A stretch of 22,203 nucleotides of DNA from CAYLXX01 sp964387955 (GCA_964387955.1 CAYLXX010000015.1:1-22203), one strand, 5' to 3'. Shown: positions 1 to 6,276, numbered from the stretch's first letter. Notes: generated by a model from the sequence alone, not told the origin. A program made the numbers and translations.

Positions 1-76
1 AACCACAGAATTTACTATAAAAATAGATCTTCCTGCGTTTCAAGACGTTGACTTCTCGTGGCTTGCAATATGGTAA

Positions 77-1138
77 TTACTTCAGGAAGTTAAGTGGGTT
101 CAGCTGTGTGCCGCCTGAGCGGATCTCAAAATGTAGATGAGTACCTGTTGACCTTCCAGTCGATCCCATGACACCAATTTGCGCGCCTTGAGTCACGACT
201 TGCCCAGGTGAGACATCGATGCGAGAGAGATGGCCATATAAGGTTTCGTAGCCATTGCCATGATCTACAATAATGTGGTTGCCGTATCCTGAATAATCGA
301 AGCCTGCATAAACAACTGTACCTGTGTCGGCAGCCAAAACTGGAGGCTGGGCTGGATTGGCGATATCAAGCGCCATATGGTACCAAACAGGGTATTGAGT
401 AATAATACCGTTCGTTGGCCAGATGAAATTCGATGATCCCTTGACGCCTGCTTGAACCTGGGCAAAGAATTGTTGCGATGCGTACTTAGGCTGTTCCTCA
501 GGCAAAATACCATCAGGTACGTACAAAGTTTGGCCTGGAGTTAAGGAGAATGTGTTGAGATCTGCAAAGTCGTTAAACGGGAAGTTGACGATTTTCTGTG
601 CGTCAGTTTTGTATTTTTTGGCGATCGTGTAAATATTGTCTCCGGCATTGACTTTATGAACAATTCCTGTCACAGGAGGAATTTTGAGCGTTTGATTGGG
701 CTTGATGGTGTCTGTTTTTAGGTCATTAGCCCATTTGATAGTATCTTCAGACACATTAAATTTCTTGGCTATAGTCGAAATCGTATCTCCGCCGACTACT
801 TTATAGTCAATAACCTTATCTCGAGGCTTGGAGGAAATAATAGTTGAAAGCGAATTTTCGTATGGATTATAAGCCACAATGCCGGCTGTGTAGGAACGCG
901 TTTGGTCAAGGGAGCTTATGAAAGGGTTGTTTTCGGCGATTGTCGGGGCACCAATGAGGGCGGCCGCGACCAGAATAAAGAATGACGTATTGAGAAATGA
1001 GCTTGAGTAGCGGCCGCGCTTAACTATAAGAAACGCGACGATAATGTCTTTGAGGTGCTCCACTCTATACCCCATCTGGACGAGGTGGTGTTGAAAATAA
1101 CGCCTGAGAAAGGACAAAAATGCCCGCAAATCATGCAT
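77..1138 (-). CDS. LysM-M23 peptidoglycan endopeptidase, membrane anchored
   Basis: Predicted cell-wall hydrolase of 353 aa. A basic cytoplasmic N-terminus is followed by one hydrophobic helix (about 50-64). Two LysM peptidoglycan-binding modules follow (about 112-154 and 160-208), each with the GDT/GDN-I-x-x-IAKK pattern and ending in a PNQTLKIP or PGQTLYVP motif. The C-terminus is a LytM/M23 domain (about 238-353). All zinc and catalytic residues of M23 enzymes are present: H254 and D258 (HxxxD), H303 (YGHLS), and H334/H336 (HLHFE), so it is probably an active glycyl- or peptide-bond endopeptidase acting outside the membrane. The start is supported by a Shine-Dalgarno GAGG (1146-1149) 7 nt upstream, one of very few in this window. 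It lies 36 nt downstream of the 89-aa gene and may be cotranscribed with it. Family assignment is firm; the physiological role (division, remodelling) is inference. Confidence 0.95.
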   Translation of the reverse strand: MHDLRAFLSFLRRYFQHHLVQMGYRVEHLKDIIVAFLIVKRGRYSSSFLNTSFFILVAAALIGAPTIAENNPFISSLDQTRSYTAGIVAYNPYENSLSTIISSKPRDKVIDYKVVGGDTISTIAKKFNVSEDTIKWANDLKTDTIKPNQTLKIPPVTGIVHKVNAGDNIYTIAKKYKTDAQKIVNFPFNDFADLNTFSLTPGQTLYVPDGILPEEQPKYASQQFFAQVQAGVKGSSNFIWPTNGIITQYPVWYHMALDIANPAQPPVLAADTGTVVYAGFDYSGYGNHIIVDHGNGYETLYGHLSRIDVSPGQVVTQGAQIGVMGSTGRSTGTHLHFEIRSGGTQLNPLNFLK

Positions 1139-1174
1139 GATAGTACCTCATTTTACCACAGAAGCTCAAAAAGC

Positions 1175-1444
1175 TCAGTTCTCCTCTTCACCTGAAATAT
1201 TTACCATACGCGGATGAAGTTTAGTCGTATTTAAATCCTGTGTGAATTCGGTAGTGTCTATTTTTCTTAAATAACGCTTGAAAGATGCGTCAAGATCAGG
1301 CTCTTCCTGAACAAAATCTCTGGTGATTGCCTCAGAATAATCCCTCACCTCCCGCTTTTTTTGTGGCATTATATGATCCCTCCAAATTTTCGGAGCTTTC
1401 TCTATGATTTTATTTAAAAAAGGGCCCATTTCAACTCGTGCCAT
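1175..1444 (-). CDS. Hypothetical protein, 89 aa
   Basis: Small charged protein with no family I recognise. There is no signal peptide, membrane segment or cysteine. The N-terminal half is basic (KKKRE-like stretch near residues 29-32) and the C-terminus is acidic, ending GEEEN. The ATG lies about 35 nt downstream of an extended -10 box (TGC-TATAAT at 1479-1487), so it probably starts its own transcript, with the M23 peptidase gene as second member. No Shine-Dalgarno sequence is visible in the T-rich leader. Coding status rests on the promoter position, the clean spacing and the lack of a competing frame. Confidence 0.65.
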   Translation of the reverse strand: MARVEMGPFLNKIIEKAPKIWRDHIMPQKKREVRDYSEAITRDFVQEEPDLDASFKRYLRKIDTTEFTQDLNTTKLHPRMVNISGEEEN

Positions 1445-1478
1445 AGTGTAAAAAAAACAACTTAAAAGCAGAGTCTAT

Positions 1479-1487
1479 ATTATAGCA
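1479..1487 (-). promoter_or_regulatory. Extended -10 promoter for the 89-aa gene
   Basis: On the minus strand the sequence reads TGC-TATAAT, a consensus extended -10. It begins five bases after the gdh stop codon (1492-1494). The 13-mer TTTCTGCTATAAT that contains it recurs exactly at 4586-4598, just after the rho stop codon. No good -35 is seen at 17 bp, as is common for extended -10 promoters. Confidence 0.65.
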
Positions 1488-1491
1488 GAAA

Positions 1492-2754
1492 TCAACCTTT
1501 GATGATTCGTTGAATACCGACTTCAAAAGCCGCCTGTTTGAGAGGTATTTTATGTCTCTGAGATCTCTCCCAAATCGTGTGAAAAGCTTGCTTCATAAAT
1601 TCCTGTAGCTTATCGTTGACTTTTTTCTCGCTCCATTTCTCTTTAGCTCTGCCCTGCAGCCACTCAAGGTAGGAAACAGTTACGCCACCGCTATTTGCCA
1701 GAACATCAGGCACGACAATGACGCCTTTTTTTGCCAGATACTCATATGCTTCCTCTGTAACCGGTCCATTGGCCATTTCGACAATAATTTTGGCCTTAAT
1801 TTTTTTCATATTATCTTTATTGATGACATTTTCAAGCGCCGCCGGCACTAAAATATCCACTGGCAATTCCAACAATTCTTCATTGGTAACAGTTCGACCG
1901 AACCTAATATCACAGACTGAGCCTTTGCAATAACAGCCTGCAACACTGCCTTTTTCTTCTTTGCATTTCAAGGTTGCATCAACATCCAAGCCATCTTTGA
2001 CATACACTCCGCCTTTACTGTCTGATACGGAAACAACGTTCAACCCTTCAGTCTGACCGATTGTGGCGAAATAATAGCCGACATTCCCAAACCCTTGTAT
2101 CGCAACGGTGTATTTCTCAGGAGATTTTTTTGGATCTAGTTTTTTAAGAAGCGCCAATAAAATAGCCACGCCACCGCGACCCGTTGCTTCGGTCCGGCCA
2201 AGACTGCCTCCGACTTCAACTGGCTTGCCGGTGAATGTTGCAGGAGATTTTTTGTGAGTTACTTTCTCATATTCTTCCAGCATCCAGGCCATAATCTTGG
2301 GATTGGTATTAACGTCGGGAGCAGGTACATCGATATTTTCACCTATGAATGGCGCAATTTTGGCCGCGTAAGCCCGAGAAAGCCGCTCCAATTCTTTAAC
2401 CGATAACTTCTTCGGGTCTACGATAACACCGCCCTTACCGCCGCCAAGAGGCAGTCCTGCAACCGAAGTTTTGATACTCATCAATGTTGCTAGTGCTTGT
2501 ACTTCGTCTTTGGAAACATTGGGATGAAACCTGATCCCACCTTTGTAAGGTCCAAGTGCACTACTATGCTGGATTCGGTACCCTTTAAACTCTCGCACTT
2601 TGCCGTTATCCATTTTCACTTTCATTGTCACTTCATGAATATGCTCCGGCTCAATAAGCTTACGTATTGTTTCTTCTGGCAACTTGAGACTTTCAGCAGT
2701 GTCTCTGATAATTTTTTGGGCTGACTCAAGCATTTGATTACCTGTTTTTTTCAT
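1492..2754 (-). CDS. gdhA: Glu/Leu/Phe/Val dehydrogenase (glutamate dehydrogenase)
   Basis: A 420-aa NAD(P)-dependent amino acid dehydrogenase, most likely glutamate dehydrogenase linking 2-oxoglutarate plus ammonia to glutamate in the cytoplasm. The ELFV dimerisation/substrate domain (about 35-165) has GPYKGGIRFHP and LPLGGGKGG with the catalytic lysine K107, and PAPDVNT with the catalytic aspartate D147. The Rossmann domain (about 185-415) has QGFGNVG at 220-226. Length matches hexameric GDHs. Unusual: four cysteines cluster at C264, C274, C276 and C281, in the region between the nucleotide-binding strands and TNEELLEL where relatives usually have no cysteine. The gene starts 12 nt after trxB without a Shine-Dalgarno sequence, so cotranscription with trxB is likely, although a weak -10-like CATAAT lies across the trxB stop. 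Glutamate versus another substrate cannot be settled by eye. Confidence 0.93.
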   Translation of the reverse strand: MKKTGNQMLESAQKIIRDTAESLKLPEETIRKLIEPEHIHEVTMKVKMDNGKVREFKGYRIQHSSALGPYKGGIRFHPNVSKDEVQALATLMSIKTSVAGLPLGGGKGGVIVDPKKLSVKELERLSRAYAAKIAPFIGENIDVPAPDVNTNPKIMAWMLEEYEKVTHKKSPATFTGKPVEVGGSLGRTEATGRGGVAILLALLKKLDPKKSPEKYTVAIQGFGNVGYYFATIGQTEGLNVVSVSDSKGGVYVKDGLDVDATLKCKEEKGSVAGCYCKGSVCDIRFGRTVTNEELLELPVDILVPAALENVINKDNMKKIKAKIIVEMANGPVTEEAYEYLAKKGVIVVPDVLANSGGVTVSYLEWLQGRAKEKWSEKKVNDKLQEFMKQAFHTIWERSQRHKIPLKQAAFEVGIQRIIKG

Positions 2755-2766
2755 ATATATAAAAAA

Positions 2767-3816
2767 TTATGCGCGGCTTTCCAGCCAGCGCTCAATTTCT
2801 AACGCCGCCGCCACTCCCATTCCCACTGCTGTTGCCGCTTGTCGATACACGTGATCCACATTGTCACCTGCAGCAAAAACACCCGTCACAGACGTCATGT
2901 ATTGAAAAGCGAAATCGAAATTTGATTCATGATCAAGATGTTTCTCCGAAAGTCCTTGGCCGGTTTCTTCATTTTGCGAATGATACGCTTTTCTGGCCAA
3001 AACCGATGTGTGCAGTGCTTCCATGGCGCTTGTTACAACGTATCCTTTTTCATCAAGCTCGATTTGTCCTTTAAAAACATCGGTGTCAGGTTTATGACCA
3101 ATTGCCAGGAATAACCCGTCTAGAACAAGATTTTTTTCTGATTTATCCTGCAGATTCTGCATTTTGATACCTTCCACTTTCATCTCCCCTAAAACATCCG
3201 TTACTGCAGTATTCCAAATAACTTCAATTTTGGGATGATTTAGGACTCGCTCCTGCATAATTTTGGAAGCGCGGAAACTATCGCGACGATGGATCAAGTA
3301 GACTTTATTGGCAAACTTGGTCAACGTCAATGCATCCTCCATCGCTGTGTCTCCTCCGCCAACAACTGCAACCGTTTTATTTTTGAAAAAAAATCCGTCA
3401 CAAGTTGCACACGCAGATACACCTTTTCCCCGCAATTTTTGCTCATTTGCAAGATCCAACCACAACGCTTTTGCACCAGTTGCTATCAGTAATGCAGTAG
3501 TCTGATATACGTTATCGACTGTCTTAACCTCAAAAGGCTTTTTCTGCAAATCTACCGACAAAACATTTTGATCAACAAGGCGCGTACCGAATTTTTGCGC
3601 TTGTTCCCGCATCTTCATGACAAGCTCAGGGCCAAGAATACTTGGGAAACCTGGATAGTTTTCGACATCTGATGTCAACATAAGCTGTCCCCCAGGAGGT
3701 GAACCGGCTAGTACCAGAGGATTGAGGTTGGCACGGGAATTGTATACTGCGGCGGCCAGTCCTGCCGGGCCGCCGCCTATGATAATCACATTCTCGACTT
3801 TGAGTTGTTCTGCCAT
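2767..3816 (-). CDS. trxB: Thioredoxin reductase with C-terminal insertion
   Basis: FAD/NADPH flavoprotein of 349 aa that reduces thioredoxin. It shows the FAD-binding GGGPAGLAAA (14-23), the redox-active CATC (136-139), the NADPH motif VGGGDTAMEDA (152-162) with HRRDSFRAS (176-184), and the C-terminal FAD motif FAAGDNVDHVYRQAATAVGMG (314-334). The usual length is about 305-320 aa. The excess is an insertion at about 266-306, rich in His, Glu and Gln, between GYVVT and TSVTGVFAAGD where relatives have a short loop. A -10 TATAAT (3836-3841) lies 19 nt upstream of the ATG, and the csoR terminator lies just before it, so trxB probably has its own promoter plus possible read-through. gdh follows after 12 nt. 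Function is confident; the insertion is unexplained. Confidence 0.95.
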   Translation of the reverse strand: MAEQLKVENVIIIGGGPAGLAAAVYNSRANLNPLVLAGSPPGGQLMLTSDVENYPGFPSILGPELVMKMREQAQKFGTRLVDQNVLSVDLQKKPFEVKTVDNVYQTTALLIATGAKALWLDLANEQKLRGKGVSACATCDGFFFKNKTVAVVGGGDTAMEDALTLTKFANKVYLIHRRDSFRASKIMQERVLNHPKIEVIWNTAVTDVLGEMKVEGIKMQNLQDKSEKNLVLDGLFLAIGHKPDTDVFKGQIELDEKGYVVTSAMEALHTSVLARKAYHSQNEETGQGLSEKHLDHESNFDFAFQYMTSVTGVFAAGDNVDHVYRQAATAVGMGVAAALEIERWLESRA

Positions 3817-3835
3817 ATTTTTTTAAGGAATCTGC

Positions 3836-3841
3836 ATTATA
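3836..3841 (-). promoter_or_regulatory. -10 box before trxB
   Basis: TATAAT on the minus strand, 19 nt upstream of the trxB ATG, implying a leader of about 12 nt without a Shine-Dalgarno sequence. A possible -35 (TAGACA) lies at a long 19-bp spacing inside the preceding terminator hairpin, so this is a moderate call. Confidence 0.45.
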
Positions 3842-3847
3842 GATAAT

Positions 3848-3880
3848 AAAAAGGCACTCTGTCTATAAGACAAACTGCCT
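3848..3880 (-). terminator. Intrinsic terminator after csoR
   Basis: On the minus strand a hairpin of AGGCA...TGCCT (852-856 with 876-880) and an inner TGTCT...AGACA (860-864 with 868-872) around a 3-nt loop is followed by a run of T. It lies 8 nt after the csoR stop codon and before trxB, and should separate the two units at least in part. Confidence 0.75.
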
Positions 3881-3887
3881 CAAAAAG

Positions 3888-4115
3888 CTACAAATTGATC
3901 GCTCGCTCGACAACTTTCTCAATATTCTTCGTTTCTTCTTTGGGTACGTACTTACAAATATCAGCTATAAGAAGCTCCTTAGACAAGCCATCGATGGCCT
4001 TTTTGACCGCCGAAATCTGTTGGAGAATCTCCGCACAATCACGCTCAGTTCCGACCATGCGCTCAATGCCTTTTAATTGACCAACCAATCTATTTATACG
4101 CTGTTTAACATCCAT
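3888..4115 (-). CDS. CsoR/FrmR-family (DUF156) transcriptional repressor
   Basis: A 75-aa all-helical repressor of the CsoR/RcnR/FrmR/CstR family, which binds palindromic operators as a tetramer and lets go on sensing metal, formaldehyde or persulfide. The family core is clear: QRINRLVGQLKGIERMV (5-21), C27 in ERDCAEIL, and QISAVKKAIDGLSKELL (33-49). The ligand set is not canonical. C27 matches the first Cu(I) ligand, but the position of the usual His (25 residues later) is Asp52, and the second Cys sits at C54, two residues earlier than the family's HLxxC spacing. It is therefore unlikely to be a classical copper CsoR; thiol or persulfide sensing is an inference. It has a textbook promoter with an overlapping 28-bp palindrome, indicating autoregulation. 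The neighbour trxB fits a redox or sulfur role. Confidence 0.9.
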   Translation of the reverse strand: MDVKQRINRLVGQLKGIERMVGTERDCAEILQQISAVKKAIDGLSKELLIADICKYVPKEETKNIEKVVERAINL

Positions 4116-4143
4116 ATATACTCCCTACTAGTATGGAGTATAT
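4116..4143. promoter_or_regulatory. 28-bp palindromic operator of the csoR-like gene
   Basis: Near-perfect inverted repeat. The arms ATATACTCC (4116-4124) and GGAGTATAT (4135-4143) flank a core TACTAGTA (4126-4133) that is itself palindromic, so 13 of 14 base pairs match. It covers the -10 box and likely transcription start and ends one base before the start codon. Binding by the CsoR-like protein would block its own promoter. CsoR-family operators known to me are also AT...CC/GG...AT palindromes, though usually more GC-rich in the centre. Confidence 0.8.
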
Positions 4144-4165
4144 GCTATTTTATGACCCATGTCAA
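4137..4165 (-). promoter_or_regulatory. Consensus sigma-70-type promoter of the csoR-like gene
   Basis: On the minus strand TTGACA (4160-4165), a 17-bp spacer and TATACT (4137-4142). The start codon is 21 nt past the -10, giving a leader of about 14 nt that contains GGGAG. The -10 lies inside the palindromic operator. Confidence 0.85.
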
Positions 4166-4170
4166 GCCAC

Positions 4171-4204
4171 AAAAAAACCACCAGGTTGGTATCACCTGGT
4201 GGTT
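4171..4204 (-). terminator. Strong intrinsic terminator after the 71-aa gene
   Basis: A perfect 11-bp stem AACCACCAGGT/ACCTGGTGGTT (4176-4186 with 4194-4204) with a 7-nt loop. On the minus strand it is followed by seven T, ending the transcript of the 71-aa gene (stop at 4219) just before the csoR promoter. Confidence 0.9.
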
Positions 4205-4218
4205 AGATTTTTCTCATA

Positions 4219-4434
4219 TTACTCGTTAAATTCTTCACCCTGCATTCCCAATACATCAAGGTTCGAACCCCTATTATCTTCTGCCGCACTTTTTGGAATA
4301 GATGACTCCATTGCGTAATCTATTGGGCTTCTTATAGGCAGCGTGACTGGCGATACTGCATCTCGAAAATCTGGTTGACTAGAGGAGACTGTATCGATTT
4401 GAGCTTCGGATGGTTGAATTGCATTTTCCGTCAT
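4219..4434 (-). CDS. Hypothetical acidic protein, 71 aa
   Basis: Unrecognised short protein beginning MTENAIQPSEAQ and ending QGEEFNE: acidic, rich in Ser/Pro, no cysteine, no membrane segment, probably disordered. I start it at the ATG at 4434 because AGGAGG (4443-4448) lies 8 nt upstream; an in-frame GTG at 4443 overlaps that Shine-Dalgarno sequence and is rejected. The gene is a complete unit: a promoter-like extended -10 at 4586-4594, a 145-nt leader with competing hairpins, the strongest ribosome-binding site in the window, and a perfect terminator after the stop. That investment suggests a real, regulated, well translated product. No function can be assigned. Confidence 0.75.
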   Translation of the reverse strand: MTENAIQPSEAQIDTVSSSQPDFRDAVSPVTLPIRSPIDYAMESSIPKSAAEDNRGSNLDVLGMQGEEFNE

Positions 4435-4442
4435 TTGTTTCA

Positions 4443-4448
4443 CCTCCT
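4443..4448 (-). promoter_or_regulatory. Shine-Dalgarno of the 71-aa gene
   Basis: AGGAGG on the minus strand, 8 nt before the ATG at 4434. It decides the start and stands out because most genes here lack such a site. Confidence 0.85.
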
Positions 4449-4454
4449 ATCTAT

Positions 4455-4481
4455 AAAAAAACCTCCCGTTTTTGGGAGGTT
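4455..4481 (-). terminator. Intrinsic terminator between rho and the 71-aa gene
   Basis: An 8-bp stem AACCTCCC/GGGAGGTT with a 6-nt loop, then a T run, on the minus strand. It lies 118 nt after the rho stop but only 6 nt before the Shine-Dalgarno of the next gene, so it may act as a conditional attenuator as well as ending rho transcripts. Confidence 0.8.
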
Positions 4482-4585
4482 GGTTTGTGCCTTTTTAACT
4501 AAGTTTAGCCAAGGCTAGCCAACCTCCGGCGGAGGATAATAAACTCGATAAAAATATTAGCTAATTGGCGATACATAATGAATTG

Positions 4586-4594
4586 ATTATAGCA
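4586..4594 (-). promoter_or_regulatory. Extended -10 promoter after rho
   Basis: TGC-TATAAT on the minus strand, within the 13-mer TTTCTGCTATAAT that is also found at 1479-1491. It starts five bases beyond the rho stop codon (4600-4602). It predicts a start near 4579, giving the attenuator-like leader. There is no matching -35 at 17 bp. Confidence 0.6.
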
Positions 4595-4599
4595 GAAAG

Positions 4600-5991
4600 T
4601 TACTTAGCAACACTCATTGTTTTAAGGAATTCTTCGTTAGTCTTAGTTTTCTCAAGTTTCTCGACCATGAGGGTTAGTTTTTCATCTGATGATAGAAGAC
4701 CGAGAGCTCGACGGAGCGTGTGAATTTTCTTCATTGTCTCAGGATCACGGAAAAGCTCTTCGCGACGTGTCCCTGATTTCTCTATATCAATGGCTGGGAA
4801 GATGTGTTTATCGGCTAATTTACGATCCAGGTGGACCTCCATGTTACCAGTACCTTTGAACTCTTCGTAAATAAGATCATCCATGCGTGATTCTGTGCCT
4901 ACGAGACAGGTGCCAATAATGGTCAAACTGCCGCCTTCTTCACAGTTGCGGGCTGCTCCGAGGAACTTTTTGGCTGGATACAAGGCTGTAGGATCAAAAC
5001 CTCCAGATAATGTGCGGCCTGAGCCTGTGACTGAAAGGTTGAAGGCACGGGCCAAACGCGTGATTGAATCAAGCAAAACGATGACGTCGTGACCCATCTC
5101 CACCAGGCGTTTGGCCCGGTCTAAGGCTAAATTCGCCACTTTCACCTGTTGTCTTGGTGATTCATCAAAGTGTGATGCGGCTACCTCCCCTTTTATTGAG
5201 CGTTTAAGCTCAGTAACCTCTTCAGGACGCTCACCAATGAGGATAGCCATAAGCTTGGCCTCAGGATAATTCTGAGTGATAGCCTCGGCGATCTCTTTAA
5301 GGAACGTTGTTTTGCCTGCCTTAGGTTGAGACACAATAAGCGCACGTTGACCCAAACCAACTGGTGCAATCAAATCGGTAATTCGGGTAGAAAGAACATC
5401 TGGTTTGGTCTCAAGTGTAATCTGTTTATCTGGGTGTAGGGAAGTGAGCTGATCAAACTGTCTGCGATCCTGACTTTTCTGCTCAGTCATCTCTTCACCG
5501 TTGATTTTTTTGATAAGTAGGAGGCTGTGGAAACGCTCGCCTTGCTTGGGTGGTCGAGCCAAACCCTCAACTTCATCGCCTCGACGAAGCCAGAAACGGC
5601 GAATCTGAGAGGTAGAAACATAAATATCACGGTCTGGATTGATGATATAGTCATGACGAAGGAATCCATAGCCTCCGAAGGTGACATCGAGGATGCCTTT
5701 GGCAGGGTAGCTGATTATAACATCTCCCTTCCAAAGTGTAACTTGCCTGGATGTTNNNNNNNNNNAACGGTCATCTTGGCTGGCCTCCTGCTGTGGCGCC
5801 TCCATAGACTCATCGCCGTGTTTATGGCCATGAGCGTGTGAATGAGAATCGGCATGAGTATGAGGCGGAGCCATATCAGCATCGCGAGCCGGCATAATAG
5901 GCTTATCCTCCAATGGTTCTTGGAGAAAACTCTCGACATCTAGTGCTTGATCTTCAGATGTGACAGATCGTGTACGTTTTTTAGGTAGCAT
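4600..5991 (-). CDS. rho: Transcription termination factor Rho
   Basis: Hexameric RNA-dependent ATPase that ends transcription. About 463 aa with a 10-N gap (residues 76-79 unknown). The OB-fold RNA-binding domain contains GGYGFLR (106-112). The ATPase domain has Walker A QPKAGKT (222-228), the catalytic-Glu motif GERPEEVTEL (253-262), Walker B DVIVLLDSITR (302-312), the Q-loop SGRTLSGG (324-331) and SGTRREEL (406-413). The usual Rho_N helical domain is not recognisable; instead the N-terminus (1-75) is acidic and low-complexity, with seven histidines in residues 44-58 (alternating His with Ala, Ser, Thr, Gly). Both sides of the gap are in the same frame, so the 10-N length is plausible. A TACACT -10-like box lies 5 nt before the ATG. 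A structured RNA and strong promoter lie 110-320 nt upstream, so rho may also have a long regulated leader. Confidence 0.95.
   Translation of the reverse strand: MLPKKRTRSVTSEDQALDVESFLQEPLEDKPIMPARDADMAPPHTHADSHSHAHGHKHGDESMEAPQQEASQDDRXXXXTSRQVTLWKGDVIISYPAKGILDVTFGGYGFLRHDYIINPDRDIYVSTSQIRRFWLRRGDEVEGLARPPKQGERFHSLLLIKKINGEEMTEQKSQDRRQFDQLTSLHPDKQITLETKPDVLSTRITDLIAPVGLGQRALIVSQPKAGKTTFLKEIAEAITQNYPEAKLMAILIGERPEEVTELKRSIKGEVAASHFDESPRQQVKVANLALDRAKRLVEMGHDVIVLLDSITRLARAFNLSVTGSGRTLSGGFDPTALYPAKKFLGAARNCEEGGSLTIIGTCLVGTESRMDDLIYEEFKGTGNMEVHLDRKLADKHIFPAIDIEKSGTRREELFRDPETMKKIHTLRRALGLLSSDEKLTLMVEKLEKTKTNEEFLKTMSVAK
5756..5765. other. Assembly gap of 10 N inside rho
   Basis: Ten undetermined bases in the low-complexity N-terminal part of rho, right after the His-rich segment. 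The real length is unknown, though the frame is kept across it. Confidence 0.99.
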
Positions 5992-6100
5992 AATAGAGTG
6001 TAAATTCGTTCTTTAGGTTATTTCGTGTTTAAGTAACTTGATGAAAGGTTAAATATTAAGAATACTGCTTTAAAAATGACTTCTTGGTAAAACACCTAAA

Positions 6101-6276
6101 GATCCTCCCGACTGCGTTCTATGTGAAACTTTTCCTTTAGGAAAAAGTGGGTTAGATGAATCTTGCCGATACTGTCGGCTCGAATCTCATCTCGTTGTCT
6201 TGATAACTCAAGACTTACCCTTTTGCTTGAACATGTAAAGAAAAGTTTTCAATTAGTCTTCAACATCAGGAGGATC
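6101..6276 (-). ncRNA. Candidate structured RNA (about 176 nt), unknown family, or rho leader
   Basis: Read on the minus strand, the ends GATCCTCC (6269-6276) and GGAGGATC (6101-6108) pair perfectly, extended by TGAT/GTCG with wobbles to 12 bp. Inside: AAACTTTTC with GAAAAGTTT (9 bp); AAAA-GGGT with ACCC-(AC)-TTTT; a perfect 7-bp hairpin GTCTTGA/TCAAGAC with loop GTTA; and a hairpin AGATGA/TCATCT capped by GCCGA/TCGGC. The promoter upstream places the start at about 6276, the first base of the closing stem. Length and closed ends recall 6S RNA, but the two-hairpin interior does not. No SRP, tmRNA or RNase P core motif is present. No U-run terminator follows, so it could instead be the 5' part of a 285-nt rho leader. 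Confidence 0.55.

Larger units (their letters stand above)
4435..4579 (-). promoter_or_regulatory. Candidate attenuator leader of the 71-aa gene
   Basis: Predicted 145-nt leader on the minus strand with mutually exclusive pairings. In order: (a) hairpin CCTCC-GCC-GGAGG (4523-4535); (b) GGAGGTTGG (4519-4527), an exact 9-bp complement of CCAACCTCC (4475-4483); (c) terminator AACCTCCC/GGGAGGTT (4460-4467 with 4474-4481) followed by T; (d) Shine-Dalgarno AGGAGG (4443-4448), which could also pair with the ACCTCC arm. Pairing b destroys terminator c, and hairpin a ties up the antiterminator strand. That is the logic of a riboswitch or attenuator. Structure is read by eye; the ligand is unknown. An alternative is that hairpin c simply terminates rho. 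Confidence 0.5.

Noticed and set aside
1..76. Left-edge sequence before the M23 peptidase stop
   Set aside because: Checked for a gene end, hairpin terminator or repeat; nothing supportable.
4435..4443. GTG start for the 71-aa protein
   Set aside because: The GTG overlaps the AGGAGG Shine-Dalgarno sequence; the ATG 9 nt on is ideally spaced.
5527..5841. 104-aa plus-strand frame in rho
   Set aside because: Spans the N gap and is antisense to the conserved Rho RNA-binding domain.
6038..6066. Plus-strand promoter-like TTGATG-17-AATACT upstream of the foldable region
   Set aside because: Each box matches consensus at only four of six; the minus-strand promoter at 6284-6313 is far better and fits the RNA end exactly.
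6101..6276. Identity as 6S, SRP, tmRNA or RNase P RNA
   Set aside because: No GGAAG-type SRP core, no RNase P GAGGAAAGTCC core, no tRNA-like ends; 6S fits in size only and its rod shape is not matched. Left as unknown.
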